Both the position numbers and the translations under genes were made by a program. A DNA stretch of 64,000 nt from assembly GCA_013365365.1 (NCBI GenBank), contig JABVXU010000247.1, positions 16,389 to 80,388 of the forward strand. The letters run 5' to 3'. Under the pieces are notes generated by a model that saw only the letters and a list, made by a program, of their open reading frames with translations, ran no database searches and was not told the DNA's origin. The stretch comes from Cruorifilaria tuberocauda. Lineage: Eukaryota > Nematoda > Chromadorea > Rhabditida > Onchocercidae. Of the stretch, positions 25,501-38,719 are shown piece after piece (the first letter of the stretch is position 1; each line of letters opens with the position of its first letter).

Positions 25501-27157
25501 AGTGATTTTAATTAGTTATTTATTTAAAAATAAGAAAATCAAACAAACAAGAGGCTACTAATATTTCAATTATTGGCAGCATTGAACTTACATTTTCGAA
25601 GACCAGCGACCCATCAAATGCCTGATTGGGTCAAATGGCTATTTCTGAGGATATTGCCTAAAGTATTATTTATGCGACGACCAATAATGATTAAAACCAA
25701 TGAAGCATTCCGTAAATTTGCTCATTCACGAGGGGATTTATGTAAATTTCCAATAATTCTTTTCTTTGTTTTGATTTCATAAGAAATTCTTATAAAATTT
25801 CGAAACTAACTTTGCAGGCACAATTAAGTATTCAAATTCTTTTCTGGCTTTAATAGAAAAAGGATGGAGAGATTGAATGAGAAATTTTCATTGAATTTAA
25901 TTAACACCACTTAGCAAGCGAATTATAAATCAGAATTTACTGGAATTCCTTTGGTTTCAGGTAAAAATGCAATTACTAATCGTTATGAACAGAAAGGAGA
26001 TTGTTATGCATGCGCTAATTCAAGCATACATGTTAACGAACAAATTCAAAAACTTTACCGTTCGTCACAAGTCATTAAGGCATTCGAGAATATTTGCTTC
26101 ATCGCGGAATTGTTGAAGAAGAAAGATCGCGATGCGATGGTAAGTATTCTGCTATGTATGATGTAAATTTTCAGAGAATTGTGCTTAGGTATTCATATAT
26201 TTTAGAAACTTCTGCTATTTATTGTTAATTGTGTTTGTAATGGAAATAAAAGATTACTGTGAATTATAACTGGTGATATGATTTTTAACTGATTAATGTG
26301 ATTAATTTAGAATATTAAGAGAGGGTTATATTACTGTTAATTCATAATTAAGTATATTTTTGGTTAAAGTACAATTTTTAGTTTATGTTTGGTTGTGAAT
26401 AAATTTAATAAATTTTTAATAAAATTGAAAATTTCAAATAAATTTTTCTCACTTCATATTTATCCACACTTTCCATTTATTATTACTCATACATGATTAT
26501 TAACATATTTTACTGCTATAGCTTAATTAATCGAGATAAGATATTCATTTCTTCTTTCTCTGTTGATTCGAAAAATGCATTTTTATCTAAATTCTTTTGA
26601 CAATGACTAGAAATATAATTCGATTTTACTTTAATCAAGATCTGATTAATTGAAATACGAAATTTAATCGACGTTACTGATTGTCAAAAATTTGTTTTAG
26701 ATTGATGAAGATTGGAAATTTGTTGCTATGGTACTCGACAGATTATTCCTTCTGCTTTTTTCAATCACCTGTTTTTTGGGTACTATCCTAATTCTTTTTC
26801 AGGTATTAATTAACTTTGCTATTTAAAATTTTTTTGAAAAAGCATAGTGTTTATAGACACTTTTTTCCAAATTGGAACTATAATTATAGTTTTCCATGTA
26901 CATATTTGCTGGTAAGGATTTTCATATTGCCAATTTATTAAGTCATTTTTCCTCCTTTCGTTAATCCGTAATGCCTTGAAAAAGATTAAATATTTGAAAT
27001 TTAAGGAAACCATTCATGCACATCTGATTATTATAATTGATAACCAATTCCTTCTTTTGTAACAAACAGTTTTTCAGATAAGTAACAGACTAAATTAATT
27101 CACATTCCTTCTTTGCAGGCACCAAGTTTATATGACAAACGACAAGCCATCGACTAG
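22517..27157 (+). CDS. nicotinic acetylcholine receptor alpha-type subunit (UNC-38/UNC-63 group, most like UNC-63)
   Basis: Exons: 22517-22699, 23028-23182, 23801-23917, 24066-24099, 24228-24354, 24432-24544, 24730-24903, 25296-25398, 25580-25741, 25961-26139, 26701-26802, 27119-27157. All phases join: 1488 nt, 495 aa, a normal length for the family. Parts: signal peptide (1-18); ligand-binding domain starting [11 protein letters not shown]; Cys-loop C146-x13-C160; loop-C vicinal cysteines C233-C234, which mark an alpha subunit; M1 (about 254-277); M2 (284-303, after GEK); M3 (about 304-335); a cytoplasmic loop; M4 (about 460-483). Pentameric receptors of this group are cation channels gated by acetylcholine, in nematode muscle the levamisole/pyrantel targets. 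The -1' glutamate (E282) fits cation selectivity. I favour UNC-63 over UNC-38 from memory of the binding-domain sequence; ACR-6 or ACR-8 remain possible. M2 has unusual residues, reported separately. Confidence 0.93.
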
Positions 27158-30100
27158 ATGAAATATTCTACATTGTTGAAATATTGTAACAAAAAGTTAA
27201 ATGATCATTATTATTAATTTATTTTATATATTTTACTGTCCGCCTATTTCACTCATTGCTTTCGTCCTTTTTTATTTATTTATTTTTCCATTTAATATGA
27301 TAATCATAATAAGATCATGATTTTTATAATTACTGTTTCTGTTTAAAGTTTATTAATATATTTATTTAATTTAATAATAGAATGAAATAGAAATCATCCG
27401 TACATGTTTTCTTCTTTTCGGGAATTTGCCTTTTCTTTCTACATACTCTGTTTGATTCGTCCGATAGTTATGATGCAAGACTGATTAAATATGCAATATT
27501 ACTCTCGTCTGGTAGATATTGACAATGATATCTTTTATTTTAAAGTATACTTATAATGATTTACTATCATCCTAGCATCGTCCACAATGTCATCAAGATG
27601 AATAAACTAAGTTCGACTAGTTGTTGATTGATTTAGAAGGGAGAATTCGAGAATTCTGTCATTCATTTCAAAGGTCATTCATTTAATATGAAGTTAATTA
27701 GTAATTAACGATATAACGAAAAGATATGAATTCAGCACAAAAATTTCCATTATTCCAATCAAGAAACAAAGAAAAAGTCGTAATACTTTCAAACAAATTA
27801 ATAAAAGAGAAATCCTTCAAACTGTAGATCAATTATAGTTAACGGATATTTACACTAAATTGGATTGAACTGAAGATTGATTTAATTTGTATTTTCAGCA
27901 TCTCTCTTGCAATGAATTTCATCATCAGTATCAGTGATTACTGATAATGATTATTCAAGTTCCTTAAGCAATAAATAGGTGCAGGTGAAGTTTAAGAGAA
28001 TAATTTGTCAGAGTTAATTAATGCACCAATAGTTATATAATAATTCTTCATTGTAACATTGAATGAGTGACCGTTATTGGCATTTAATCAGTTAATCAGT
28101 ACCATTGTTTTAATTACCACTGATAGTAGCATGCATGTGGTTGCATGCAAATAAATATTAATTTGATTTAAATGCTGATTGGAAAAATTAATTTAAATTC
28201 TTGATGATTGCTCTAAATTTGGATTTCAAAAAACTTTTCAGCTTTGATATGATTGAGATATGAAGTTTCAAATTGTTTGAATTAAAATTTCAAAGCATAA
28301 TTAATTATTCTATTCCTTCTCTTTTATTCTTATTTCTGCCAGCATACATTAGCGATGTGCGGCTCTTTGTTATATCTGATAACTAATATATCTCGCTATT
28401 CAGTTAGCATTTTGATCCAGTAAATTGACTGAAAAGAATTGTTAGAAATTTAAATCAGTATGTGCAGTAAATTTCAGCTGAAAAATAAATTTGTCATCAG
28501 CGATAACAAATAGTAGTAGCAATGAAAACTATCTACAGATCAGTTCCTAATAGTCAGTTTCTTCAAAATATTTAGATTGAGGCTTTTTTCCTGTATTTCA
28601 AAGCTTGTTTTTTGTTACTCTAAAAAATTGCTATCGTATATCATGCTAAGACGGGAAGCATAATTGATTATTCGGTTTAAGAATTTCTTTGATATATTTT
28701 GAATTACGACCTTTATCAGCAGTCTTGCTAATCATTCCATATGTTACTGTCATTCTGTTTTATCTATTCAAATACTTGAAATTAATTGAAGTTTTAAGGC
28801 GAGAAATTTCGCCTTATTACTCTGGAAGAAATATCGATTCATTTGTGATTTGTAGGTATGATTAGAGTGCTAATTATAATATTTGATAGTTGTAATATTT
28901 CCCACCAATTAGTATCATTTCTATACGATTTATAGTTGAATGAATTCCTTTCCTTTTCATTATCATAATATTTTACGATGAAATGTAACAAGAAATGCAT
29001 CATTTATTGTATTTTTGCACTTCAATTATTTCCAACAACTTTTTTTAATTTAAAAAAGTTTTCGATAAGATGACGTGGATTGATAGTAGCTTTCCTTCAT
29101 TGCACATAATTTACGTGACCTTATAGGATTTTTTGAAAAAGAATGAAAATATGAAGGTGGAGATTTAAGATGAGAGATACTCGTCTCATTAATTAATGTT
29201 CAATTTATGAGACTTCTACGAGATTTGGAAATAGAAATACATTTTAGCGATTACATTTCATAAAGGTTAAATTTGTTATATCATCTGTGATATGTTGGGT
29301 ATTAAATCTATTGAATAAGGAATTTAACATGACTATATTAATTAATTTGCTATAATTTCAAAAAATCTCTGAAGCAAATAAATTAGAAATTAAAATTTTC
29401 AAATGAGCAGAAGCATAGAAATGAATACTGTTTGATTATCATTGCGGATGGGATAGTTATCGCCACTGTAAGAATGCATACTCAAAGTAAACATTTATAT
29501 TTCTAATTGTATTTCATTTTTTTGCTCTTTTACTGAGATGCAAAGTATGTAAATATCATCGTAATAACAGATCACTATAAAGAATAATTATTTGCTCTCA
29601 TTCGGTAAGCATTTATATAATATATTCGATCTTTAAATTATAACGATTTTTTATTTCCAATCATTTTTCTCTTTTATTCCGCGATATATTCTTATTCACT
29701 ATAGACTTTCATTTATGACTAATCAATTTGAGTCAAATAAATGATTCGTTTTTCGATATTTCCAACACTTCTCCTCAGCGATCATGAAAATTACATTTGG
29801 GTTTAATTATACACAGGTATGTTTATGCAAATCACACAAATTTCTTTATGATCGTAAAAAATTAACATTTTGCGCGTGCTTAAGAATATCCTTTCATGTG
29901 TTATTTATGCCGTCGGTTCAATAAATTGTGACTGTAAAATCCAGGAGTAATTTTTTGGAACAGTCAGTTCTGTACAGTACCAAACTTTTGGAAATAATTG
30001 GAATTTTATGATCTGATAGAAATAAAGCTAGGTTGTATGCTCAATTGATGATATGATTTATTTTGTTTTGAGGCATCGTTACTTTATTATATGAACCGTT

Positions 30101-33100
30101 ATTACTGTAGAACGGTTACCGTAAGACATCGCTTAGCTTTCAACAATTTTTGTAGTATTTTTATTGCATTTTTATGTATTTGAGCCTTTAATTTTTAAAC
30201 TACATGAGTTTCTTCATAAGAGTTTTATGAAATTACAAATATAAAGTATAAAAAATTTTTTCATAATTTATCAATGAAATCTTCTATTTGTGGGAATTGT
30301 GTGACAAATGTATAAGTAATAACATGAAATACAAATGATTACCTTCATTGAATGCATAAATTGTTCTCTTTTTTATAAATTTTAATTCTCTTTCTCGACA
30401 ATAATAAAAGTAATCCTTTGAAAATAAGATTGCTCATTGATTTTTCTACAGTCTTTTCATTTAAAAGTTATTTATTGAGAGTGAAATTTTAATTTTTTCA
30501 GTTAACTCACCAATTCATTCTTTTTGAGTAACAAAGAAAAGATAACTTATGGAACTACTCGTGAAATAAAAAAAATCAAACTTTAACGGAAATAAAATGG
30601 AAATTGAGATGCATGAGCGTATTTGTCATTATAACCCAACTAACAACTTAAATAACTATTGATAATATTGGAATAGATTATAAATATTGCTGATAGCTTG
30701 GAAGAAATTCATGTTTAACTTTTAGTTAAGATTTTAGGATCTCTTCTTTTTCTGAACAAACATATCATCTAAATGATTATAGGATAGGAATAATTGTAAT
30801 AAAATTAATAATTCATAAGTTCAAATTACTTCAATTTATACTAAATTGAACACAAATGAACAAGTTTCTAAGTTTAAGATATTTGATATCAATTCACAGT
30901 TACTCAGAGCACAGCTTCATTTTTGCTTCATCGGTTTCACTATTGCTACTGATGTTACTGTTAATCAATTAAATACAATAATAAATGTACTTAAGAATTT
31001 TGCCGATTCAATCGACATTAAGTTTATTTTAAATTGCAATGAAGATTTTCGAATAACTTTGTTACCGCTATACTAACCACAATTTTCCGTTTGAAAATCG
31101 ACCGATCAATAATATTTCTGCTTCCCGGATCATTCAAATCCATGATCACATCAGTGTTTGCAAACACCTTTCTTCTATTGACAGGAACTGAAAGTTTTCG
31201 TTATGAATTACAACTTCTTTTTTGGAAAATAGATTCAGAGCAAAGTATTGCCGTGCTCGCTGAAGCAAAATAAACAACACTTCTGAATACAATGGTGAAA
31301 TTACAACGGAAGTATGCACAACAACTTCAATAAGTTTTTGTCATAAGTGAACACAAAAAATAAATCAAAATATATGAATTTGCATATTACAATGTTTATA
31401 ACCTCGTGATGAGAAAATTTTGAACTTATTTCCTGAAATCGAGAATGATTCAGTTTAGTTAGTTGATAATAATAAAAGATGTTACATTGCACTTTGGTGT
31501 TTCCAAACAGAAAATAAAATTTGAAATCTAAAAACTAAATTGTCAAACAGCGAATTCAAACTTGAAAATCGAACTTAAGAACTAGGGCTTTGCAATTCTC
31601 ATAATTTAAATACTAGTAAATTAAGCAGGAAAAGAAAAAGCATTCTCAATATTGTCAAACTTTTCTGGAATAGACCAAGCTAAACTGTTTTGCTTTTGCT
31701 CAGAAATGTGCTTTTATTTCAGATAAATAAATGCTTCCTATTTGAAATTCAAAATATCCGATTTAATTTCCTGATTTGGGGATGAAAATCAAAGTGAAAT
31801 TCTCTATGTGTTAAGCAATGGTGCAGTCATATCGGAGAATGTAATTCCTGAATTCAGAAGCAGTTCGGTTTGCTTCTTGTCATATTTCTATCATCATTAT
31901 TGATTGTTTTAAACTGTTTTATTATCCAACGGAAATTTATAAGCAGTTGAACTCCATTACCTTTCCGTTGCAGATTCCGATAATCTAAAGATTATAAGAT
32001 ATTCCTGAGACATTGAATAATGCAAATGCTATTTCGATATTATTATTATTGTCATTATTGGTGTTGTTATGATTATTATTACCAGTGAAGTTTATCGTGA
32101 ACACTTTTATAAGTTAAAAAACTTTTCTTTACTAGTAATAAAGGAAAAATGAAAAAGTGAAATAATATCGATTTGCATATATTTCATTCTTTTCCACTTT
32201 GAATTACTATTTTAATGACTTACCTGGTCATCATTGAGCAATTTTAAAATATCCATCTTCGTCTTCACCTTTGATCTTTTATACGATGGAACTTGAATCG
32301 AACATTAAATTTCGTGATATAATTTGTTTATATATTTATAATAATTTCTGCTGAAGCTTATTTTCATATGAAAATAGCGTGGAACAGTGGAAAAAATATG
32401 AGATTCCTTAATCGCAATTATCGGTTGATTTTCCTCTCTTGCTTAATCAAATTGATTATGCATTCCTATCTTACGGAATATCGTAGAATGAGTAGCGGGC
32501 GGGGAGAGAAAGAAGAAAGCGGGTAAGGGAAATGGCAGGGAATGGGGAAGGGTAAATAAGCTATAAAGCAAAAGAATGGGTAAAACCCATTAACCCAAAT
32601 GGTTCTCTTTTTTCTTTTTTTAGATATTGTCAAAAGGTGAGCATATTGCATACTCAAATATTTGGTATATTTTCTCACCAAATGAAAATAATGAAAATCA
32701 GTAAATTAGAAGGAACCATTTGGAATGAATTATTTATTAAAAGATATCTCAGAGTGGCGGGGAACGAATTGGGGATTGAAGGGGAAAAGGAATAGATATG
32801 GATTGGGGAGCTTCTCCATAGCAATGATTATAAAGACGATAATATCTATGATTGCAGTGATAGTAATGATATTCACTTTAACTCATCACTATCAAATCTG
32901 CAAAATTTAATAATTGCACAAGAGTGATAAATTCATCCATGCATTTACAATTTATTATAATTTTCTAAATTATATATTTAAATGGGAAAAATGGCAGACA
33001 GACTGCGCTGAAGATATCCTACATATTATATATCACGAAAATAATAAATTAATTTATTGATCCTTTAAATTCAAACAAAATAATAGGCCAAGAATTTCAA

Positions 33101-33369
33101 AATCATGTATTCAGAATATTTTGTAAAGTAAAATAATAAATCGTTTTTATTATTCTCGTGTCAGTAGAACAGAAACAAAGATAATGATAGTGATAATAAC
33201 AATGATAAGGATAGAAAGTAGACGATAGAAAAGTTGGAGAGAAAGAATAGAATTTTATACGATTGCTTAATCTCACTTTTCTACTGGGCGGAGAGATTCT
33301 TTGTCTTAAGAACTGTTGGTAGAAACAGTAATTGTAAGTATAACTTCAACTCTTCTCGAAATCCTTCAG
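27158..33369. other. 6.2 kb gene-poor intergenic region
   Basis: Very AT-rich. Apart from a pair of adjacent ORFs at 30846-31273 I see no coding signal, RNA gene or transposon. Most of it is likely 3' flank of the receptor gene and 5' regulatory sequence of the homeobox gene. Confidence 0.55.
30846..31273 (+). other. two adjacent unrecognised open frames (exon or relic?)
   Basis: A 76-codon open frame (30846-31076, stop TAA) is followed at once by a 60-codon frame in another phase (31091-31273). Neither begins with ATG and no clear splice signals bracket them. Base composition is slightly less AT-rich than the neighbours. No family recognised; this could be a decayed gene or chance. Confidence 0.15.
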
Positions 33370-33449
33370 ATGGCAGAGCACACCCATTCTTCGTCTTCTA
33401 GAAGGTGGAAATGCCACGCCTTCAGAAGACATTCAATCTCATTGCTATG
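33370..33449 (+). CDS. candidate upstream exon of the homeobox gene
   Basis: An ATG immediately follows a good acceptor (CTTCAG|ATG) and reads 26 codons beginning MAEHTHSSSSRRW to a strong donor, CTATG|GTAAAT, in phase 2. It could join the main first exon through a weak AAG acceptor at 33668 (exon start 33669) with the frame kept. It is GC-richer than its surroundings. The known EMX-type N-terminus starts further down, so this may instead be an alternative or non-coding exon. Confidence 0.25.
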
Positions 33450-33711
33450 GTAAATATGATATCCTCAGCGTTTTTTGTTTGATCATCGACAAAAACGTTT
33501 AGAATTATTCCCAATCATCGATATTACTCAATCTATTTTTATTGCTTGACAAATATCGATGCTAGTTACTGAGATGTTTATCTTGTAAATTGAATTGAAT
33601 TGAATGATAATTACTGAATCACCTGTGAAGAAATCAATGATATTATACATCGATTACCAGTTTTGAAGGAATTATTGTGAGATTTATTTGTGTAAAAGAA
33701 TTTTTTGGTCG

Positions 33712-36700
33712 ATGCTTATAATATCAACTACTGTTATGCCATCTCCATTAAATTTTTCGGTGGAAAATTTAATTAGTAATCATCATTATCATCATCATCA
33801 TCATCATCGTTATCATCACCATCATTATCATCATTATCACCAGGAGCAACAGCAGCAACAGAGAGAAATATATTCTAATGGGCCTAACTCAGATCAAACA
33901 TCCCAAGCTGATATGATTTCACATACGAAAATTCTATTACCTAATGAGAATGATATTTCACCCCCGTTTACTGTCACCCTTAATAAGCATCCACCTGTTC
34001 AGCTTAAAACTTCCACTTTCAATCAAGACTTTGCGGATGTAAAATCAACCGAATGCCGCGAGAACTTTGCCGAATTAGCTGAAAGATCAATTAAATGCAT
34101 GCCGGGAACAAGTCGAGAATTACTTCTACCAAATATAATTGTCAATCAAAATTGCAGATCTGATTATCAGAGTGTCACATTTAATAGCAGCAACAACAAC
34201 AATAACAGTAGTAGTAGTAATAGTGATAATAATAATAATGATAATTGTAATAATGATAACAATTCAATTTCGCCAACATCTTGTCATCCAATTGTATGCT
34301 TATCAGCACCAGTTCCACAAACGCTATCTTATTTCGATGTTTTGCTTCCACATGTTCAGGTAACTTTTACTTCACTTTTGTTCCCTTTACTTTTCACCTC
34401 CAATTATCTCATTAAATTAATTATAAATAAATGAATTTTGCTTCAGTAGTTTTAAAAATAGCTAATTAGTGCTGTACAAGTTCATACCTGCCTTTACATA
34501 ACTAAGTTTAAAAACTGTACTATTTAGAAGTAGGGTATTGATTAGCTTTACTAATTTATTTATCAATAAAGTTCATTTCTTTAGATTTTTCTGTATAGAT
34601 AATACAATAATTGAATGAGATTATCGATCGATTTGATCATTTATATGTGGCAGTATGCATTGTTTATTTGCTGTATTTGAATATTGCTAACCTTAATGAT
34701 GATCATCATTTCTATGCTAATAATATCATGTCAACTAAAGCTGTCATCTGATATCTGCCATTAATATGTCCTCTTTTCCTTTCCTCTCTCCTATAAATCA
34801 CACTTTCTTTTCTCAACTATTCATTTCTTTTCTCAAAAAAACAGACATATTTTGAAAGTTCACCAGAATTACGGTAATCATTCTGTAACATATCACTAAG
34901 TGAATGAAATGAAATGATCGAATTTTGTGTTTAATTGTTCAACGAAGAAGATCTCTTCAATACATTTTCAAAAAATATTTAATAGTTTGAAATTTTAAGA
35001 AATATTATTTTTAATTTTAATTTTAATTTTAATCCATATATTCATCTTATAATGTTAGAAATGCTACTCTAATTATTGATTTAAACAATAAAACTTATGA
35101 CAAGTTATGTTAAGTTAATAGAAGATATTTTTGAGAGATTCGAAATATTTATGTTTATTTTCGTTTTCCTATTATAATAATCTTAAAAAGGAGAAAGAAA
35201 AAAATCGTATTTTACAGAAAATGCATGAAAGTATTTAATTTCGAGAATTTGACTCATTTCTTAAATTTGTTTTTAATTTAGTTCCAAGTTTTATTTTACA
35301 GATGGCATCAGCAAATCCCTTTATTATGGGTTTCAATGATAATGATATCTGTCATAATCAGCAAAAATTATGGTCACAGCAGTGGATTGAACTCATTCAA
35401 CAATCCGGTTATCGACAGTTTGGTTTGTTTCGTTTCTTAGCTTATCTTTTTATGCATAATTAAATTCGAATTATTACCGCGACTATTCGAATGTGACATT
35501 TGTTTTTTGCATAAACTTTGTTGTGCCAATCTTTTAAAAGAGAATATTTCTGTGAATTAGTGCTTGAAACACATCAAGTGAAATGTATGCTAATAGCTGA
35601 CTTGTTGTTAGCATTACTGTCAACAAATATTCTCACATTTCTTTTTAAGATTTTGAAATCTATCACAATGTAATTTGAAATATGAGTAAAATCTAATTTG
35701 ATCAGTTAATTTTAATTTAAAACAAGGTGCAACTTGCTTTTTGTGCTATGTTATTTTAAAAAGAAATATATTAATTACTGATAATAATTGTAATAATAAA
35801 TATACGGAATACAAAAATTTCAACGTTCTTATTCTAATAAATTAAACTAACAAATTTAATTTTGATGAGTCGAATTTAAAAAATTTGCCCAAAATTCAGG
35901 GAGCCAAAATTCATATAAATATGTGAAGCAAAACGGTTCCAGAAAACGACATTAAAATTTTGCTTATCCTCAACTGAAAAGAAAATCCTCAAAATTTCAA
36001 TTCTTTAAGTTTCATAGCAATCACTTGAAAAATACGTTTTTTAGAACAAATGAAATGTTTTGTATAACGTATTGTTGCTATCTGAATTATGAAAGATAAA
36101 TTTGTCACAAATATTTCATTTCAAATTACCCATAAATTTGTGGAGTAAATTGTTAGTTACCTGTAAATTTGTTGGGTAAATTAATGGTTAGAAACATTCT
36201 CCACTAATATATAACCCTAATATTTATCGCATATTCATCCATCCATTCATCATTACATCTAACCAATATTTTCATTTCTTTCCATTTTTATTTTCACTGA
36301 AGCAAAATGAGAAAAGAATATTTTTCCAAACTGCAAAAAGTGCAAATTGATTATTTACTAATTTCATCAATCATTAATAATGCATGCTAATGTTGTAGAA
36401 TGGGACTTATTGATTGATCGTCTCCTTTGATTATTCGCAATTGCTGATTGTCATCTTCTAGATCTTTAACTATTTTAAATAATTCCAGTAATATTTCTTA
36501 CGAAATTTCTTTGTTTCTTTGATCATTAATAATTTTATTACATTTCATTCACGGTATTTATTGATTGAAATTCTCTCTCTTCAATTTATTTGAGAATCAC
36601 AAAACACACATTCTAATTTAGATGAGACAACCACTGGCCTATTTTTGCAACCGTTTCGAAAGAATAAGCGAATTCGTACCGCTTTTTCACCTCAACAGTT

Positions 36701-38719
36701 GGTCGAACTTGAAAAAGCATTCGAGCTGAATCACTACGTGATCGGAAATGAACGTCGAGAATTAGCAACCAGTCTTTCACTTACTGAAACACAGGTAAAA
36801 AACTTTAAGTCAAATATTTATTCGTGTCAAGTATAAGTAAGTCGAGCCGAATAATTCATCTATAATAGCTAAATTAGAAGTGCAATGTCATATATTTCAG
36901 AAAAATTCGTAAATTTTCATTTAAATTAAGAAAGCCAAAATCTTGTGAAATTCTTTTGATTGGTTTATTTCTCCATTTCCTACAATTATTCCGATAAATA
37001 TCTTTCTTTTGGTTTTCTTTGCTTCACTTACAGATTTGCAAGTTTGTTCTTTTCAGGAAGACCAGCTATGTACTGATTGATTCTTTTTCAATTTGTTTTT
37101 AAGTTTTACATATATTTCAATAATTTAGAGGAAATCTCAAGCGAACTGCTCGTGTCTCGTAGAAATTTATAATAATTTTACTTTTACCGTTAATTCTCAA
37201 TACACAATTCGGTTAATAAAAAAAACTGGAATGACCGGTCAAGTTTCATTTTTGACTCAATTTTTTTTAAATCCAAACATAGCCGTTATCAAGTGCAGGT
37301 TTATTGCATAATTAAAAAGTCTTATGATTCAAAAAGATCGATGATCCCAAACTATAACTACAACCAATAGTGGTAAATTTAATTCTTCAGCTATGAAGTA
37401 AATTAATTAGGAAAGCATAAGTGCAATATCAAATTCATCAAAAATTTCAAAAATTCAGCTTAAATTCCGTTATGATCCGTAAAAACTACACTGTGTTCAA
37501 TATAATTACTTTGATCCGATCAAAGAGAGGGGAAGAATGAAAAAGAAAAAAGTATATATGCTACTTACCATAGTAGTTGGTTGAAAGCCATTAAGTAAAC
37601 AATAAAACAAAAAAAGCAGAAAAAATGCCAAAATGAAGATTTTATAAGTGGGATACGGTTAAAGGACGCGAGAGAGAGAGAGAGAGAAAGAGAGAGAAGA
37701 AAGAGAGAAAGACTGAAAAAGCTGTAGGGATGGAATAATTTAAACTTTATGATAAGTAAATATTTGCAAAATATTTCGCTAAAGCTTTGACAAGGCTATT
37801 TAAATCTATTACTTTAGATTTTGCTAATTTAACTCGGATGTTTAATGAAAATAATTTTTAGAACAGTAGGAAGGGATAACGTGGAAGAAAGAAGAAAACT
37901 AAAATTTAATCGAATTGAATAGAAATATATACATTTTATGCAGGAGAGTATTATACTTATAACCAGCTAATTATCAATAATTAGTAAAATATAATTTGGA
38001 AGTTAGTAAAAGGGACAAATCGAAAAATAAAGTTAAATAAGAGTTAATTAATGGAAAATGTCCTTTGCTAAATGAATGGATTAGTTATAATTAATTAAAA
38101 TTAGATTAAAGGTAATTCTTTGAAATTGCACAAATCATTTGGTTTAAATTTCATTTACTGTTTTATTACTTGACCAATAGAAATTTCAATAAAAATATAT
38201 CGAATATGAATTATTAACCTCAAACTTGGCTAATCAAATTTCAAAATTAGTAAGTAGCTTACAAGTCTTTTGAACACCAAATTTGAATTTGCTTATTTGA
38301 TCATATTAATTATCTGATTGATTTTTTGATCAGTGATGAAAAATATGAATTCAGTTGAGTTTCGCTTCATTTAACTTTCTTTATCTTTATTTTTTTGTTT
38401 TCTCTGCTCTATCTTTTGATATAATTTTTTCGCATTTAAATGTTACGAAAAATCAGATAAATTTTCAAATCGAGAATTTTCAAAGTATAAACTGTCAGCT
38501 AACTGATTAGCGAGATATCTGATGATTGGAAGAACCTACATGATATCTCTTAAAATGCTTGGGAAACAAAAAAATTCACAAAGTATCGATTGAAATATTC
38601 TGCTTTTTGAATATAAGAAATATATTTAGGTTAAAGTATGGTTCCAGAACCGCCGTACCAAGCATAAACGAGTTAGAATAGATTCCGGAAAAGCAACAAC
38701 TTCGGAAGGCACCAAATGA
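33712..38719 (+). CDS. ceh-2: EMX/empty-spiracles class homeodomain transcription factor (CEH-2 orthologue)
   Basis: Exons: 33712-34359, 35302-35422, 36622-36794, 38630-38719; phases join to 1032 nt, about 343 aa. Near the N-terminus NFSVENLI matches the FTIESLV motif that opens EMX proteins, so the start is the ATG at 33712 or, equally well, 33736. A His-rich stretch (about 24-43), poly-Gln and Asn/Ser-rich linkers follow. The homeodomain runs across exons 3-4 from [19 protein letters not shown] to [13 protein letters not shown], with Gln at position 50 and an intron between positions 44 and 45, where EMX and related classes commonly carry one. Only about 15 residues follow it. EMX proteins pattern head and brain; C. 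elegans CEH-2 acts in pharyngeal neurons and other cells. Introns 2 and 3 are long (1.2 and 1.8 kb) and may hold control elements. Confidence 0.92.
37670..37710. repeat. GA-rich microsatellite
   Basis: Imperfect GA array in the third intron of the homeobox gene. Confidence 0.8.
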
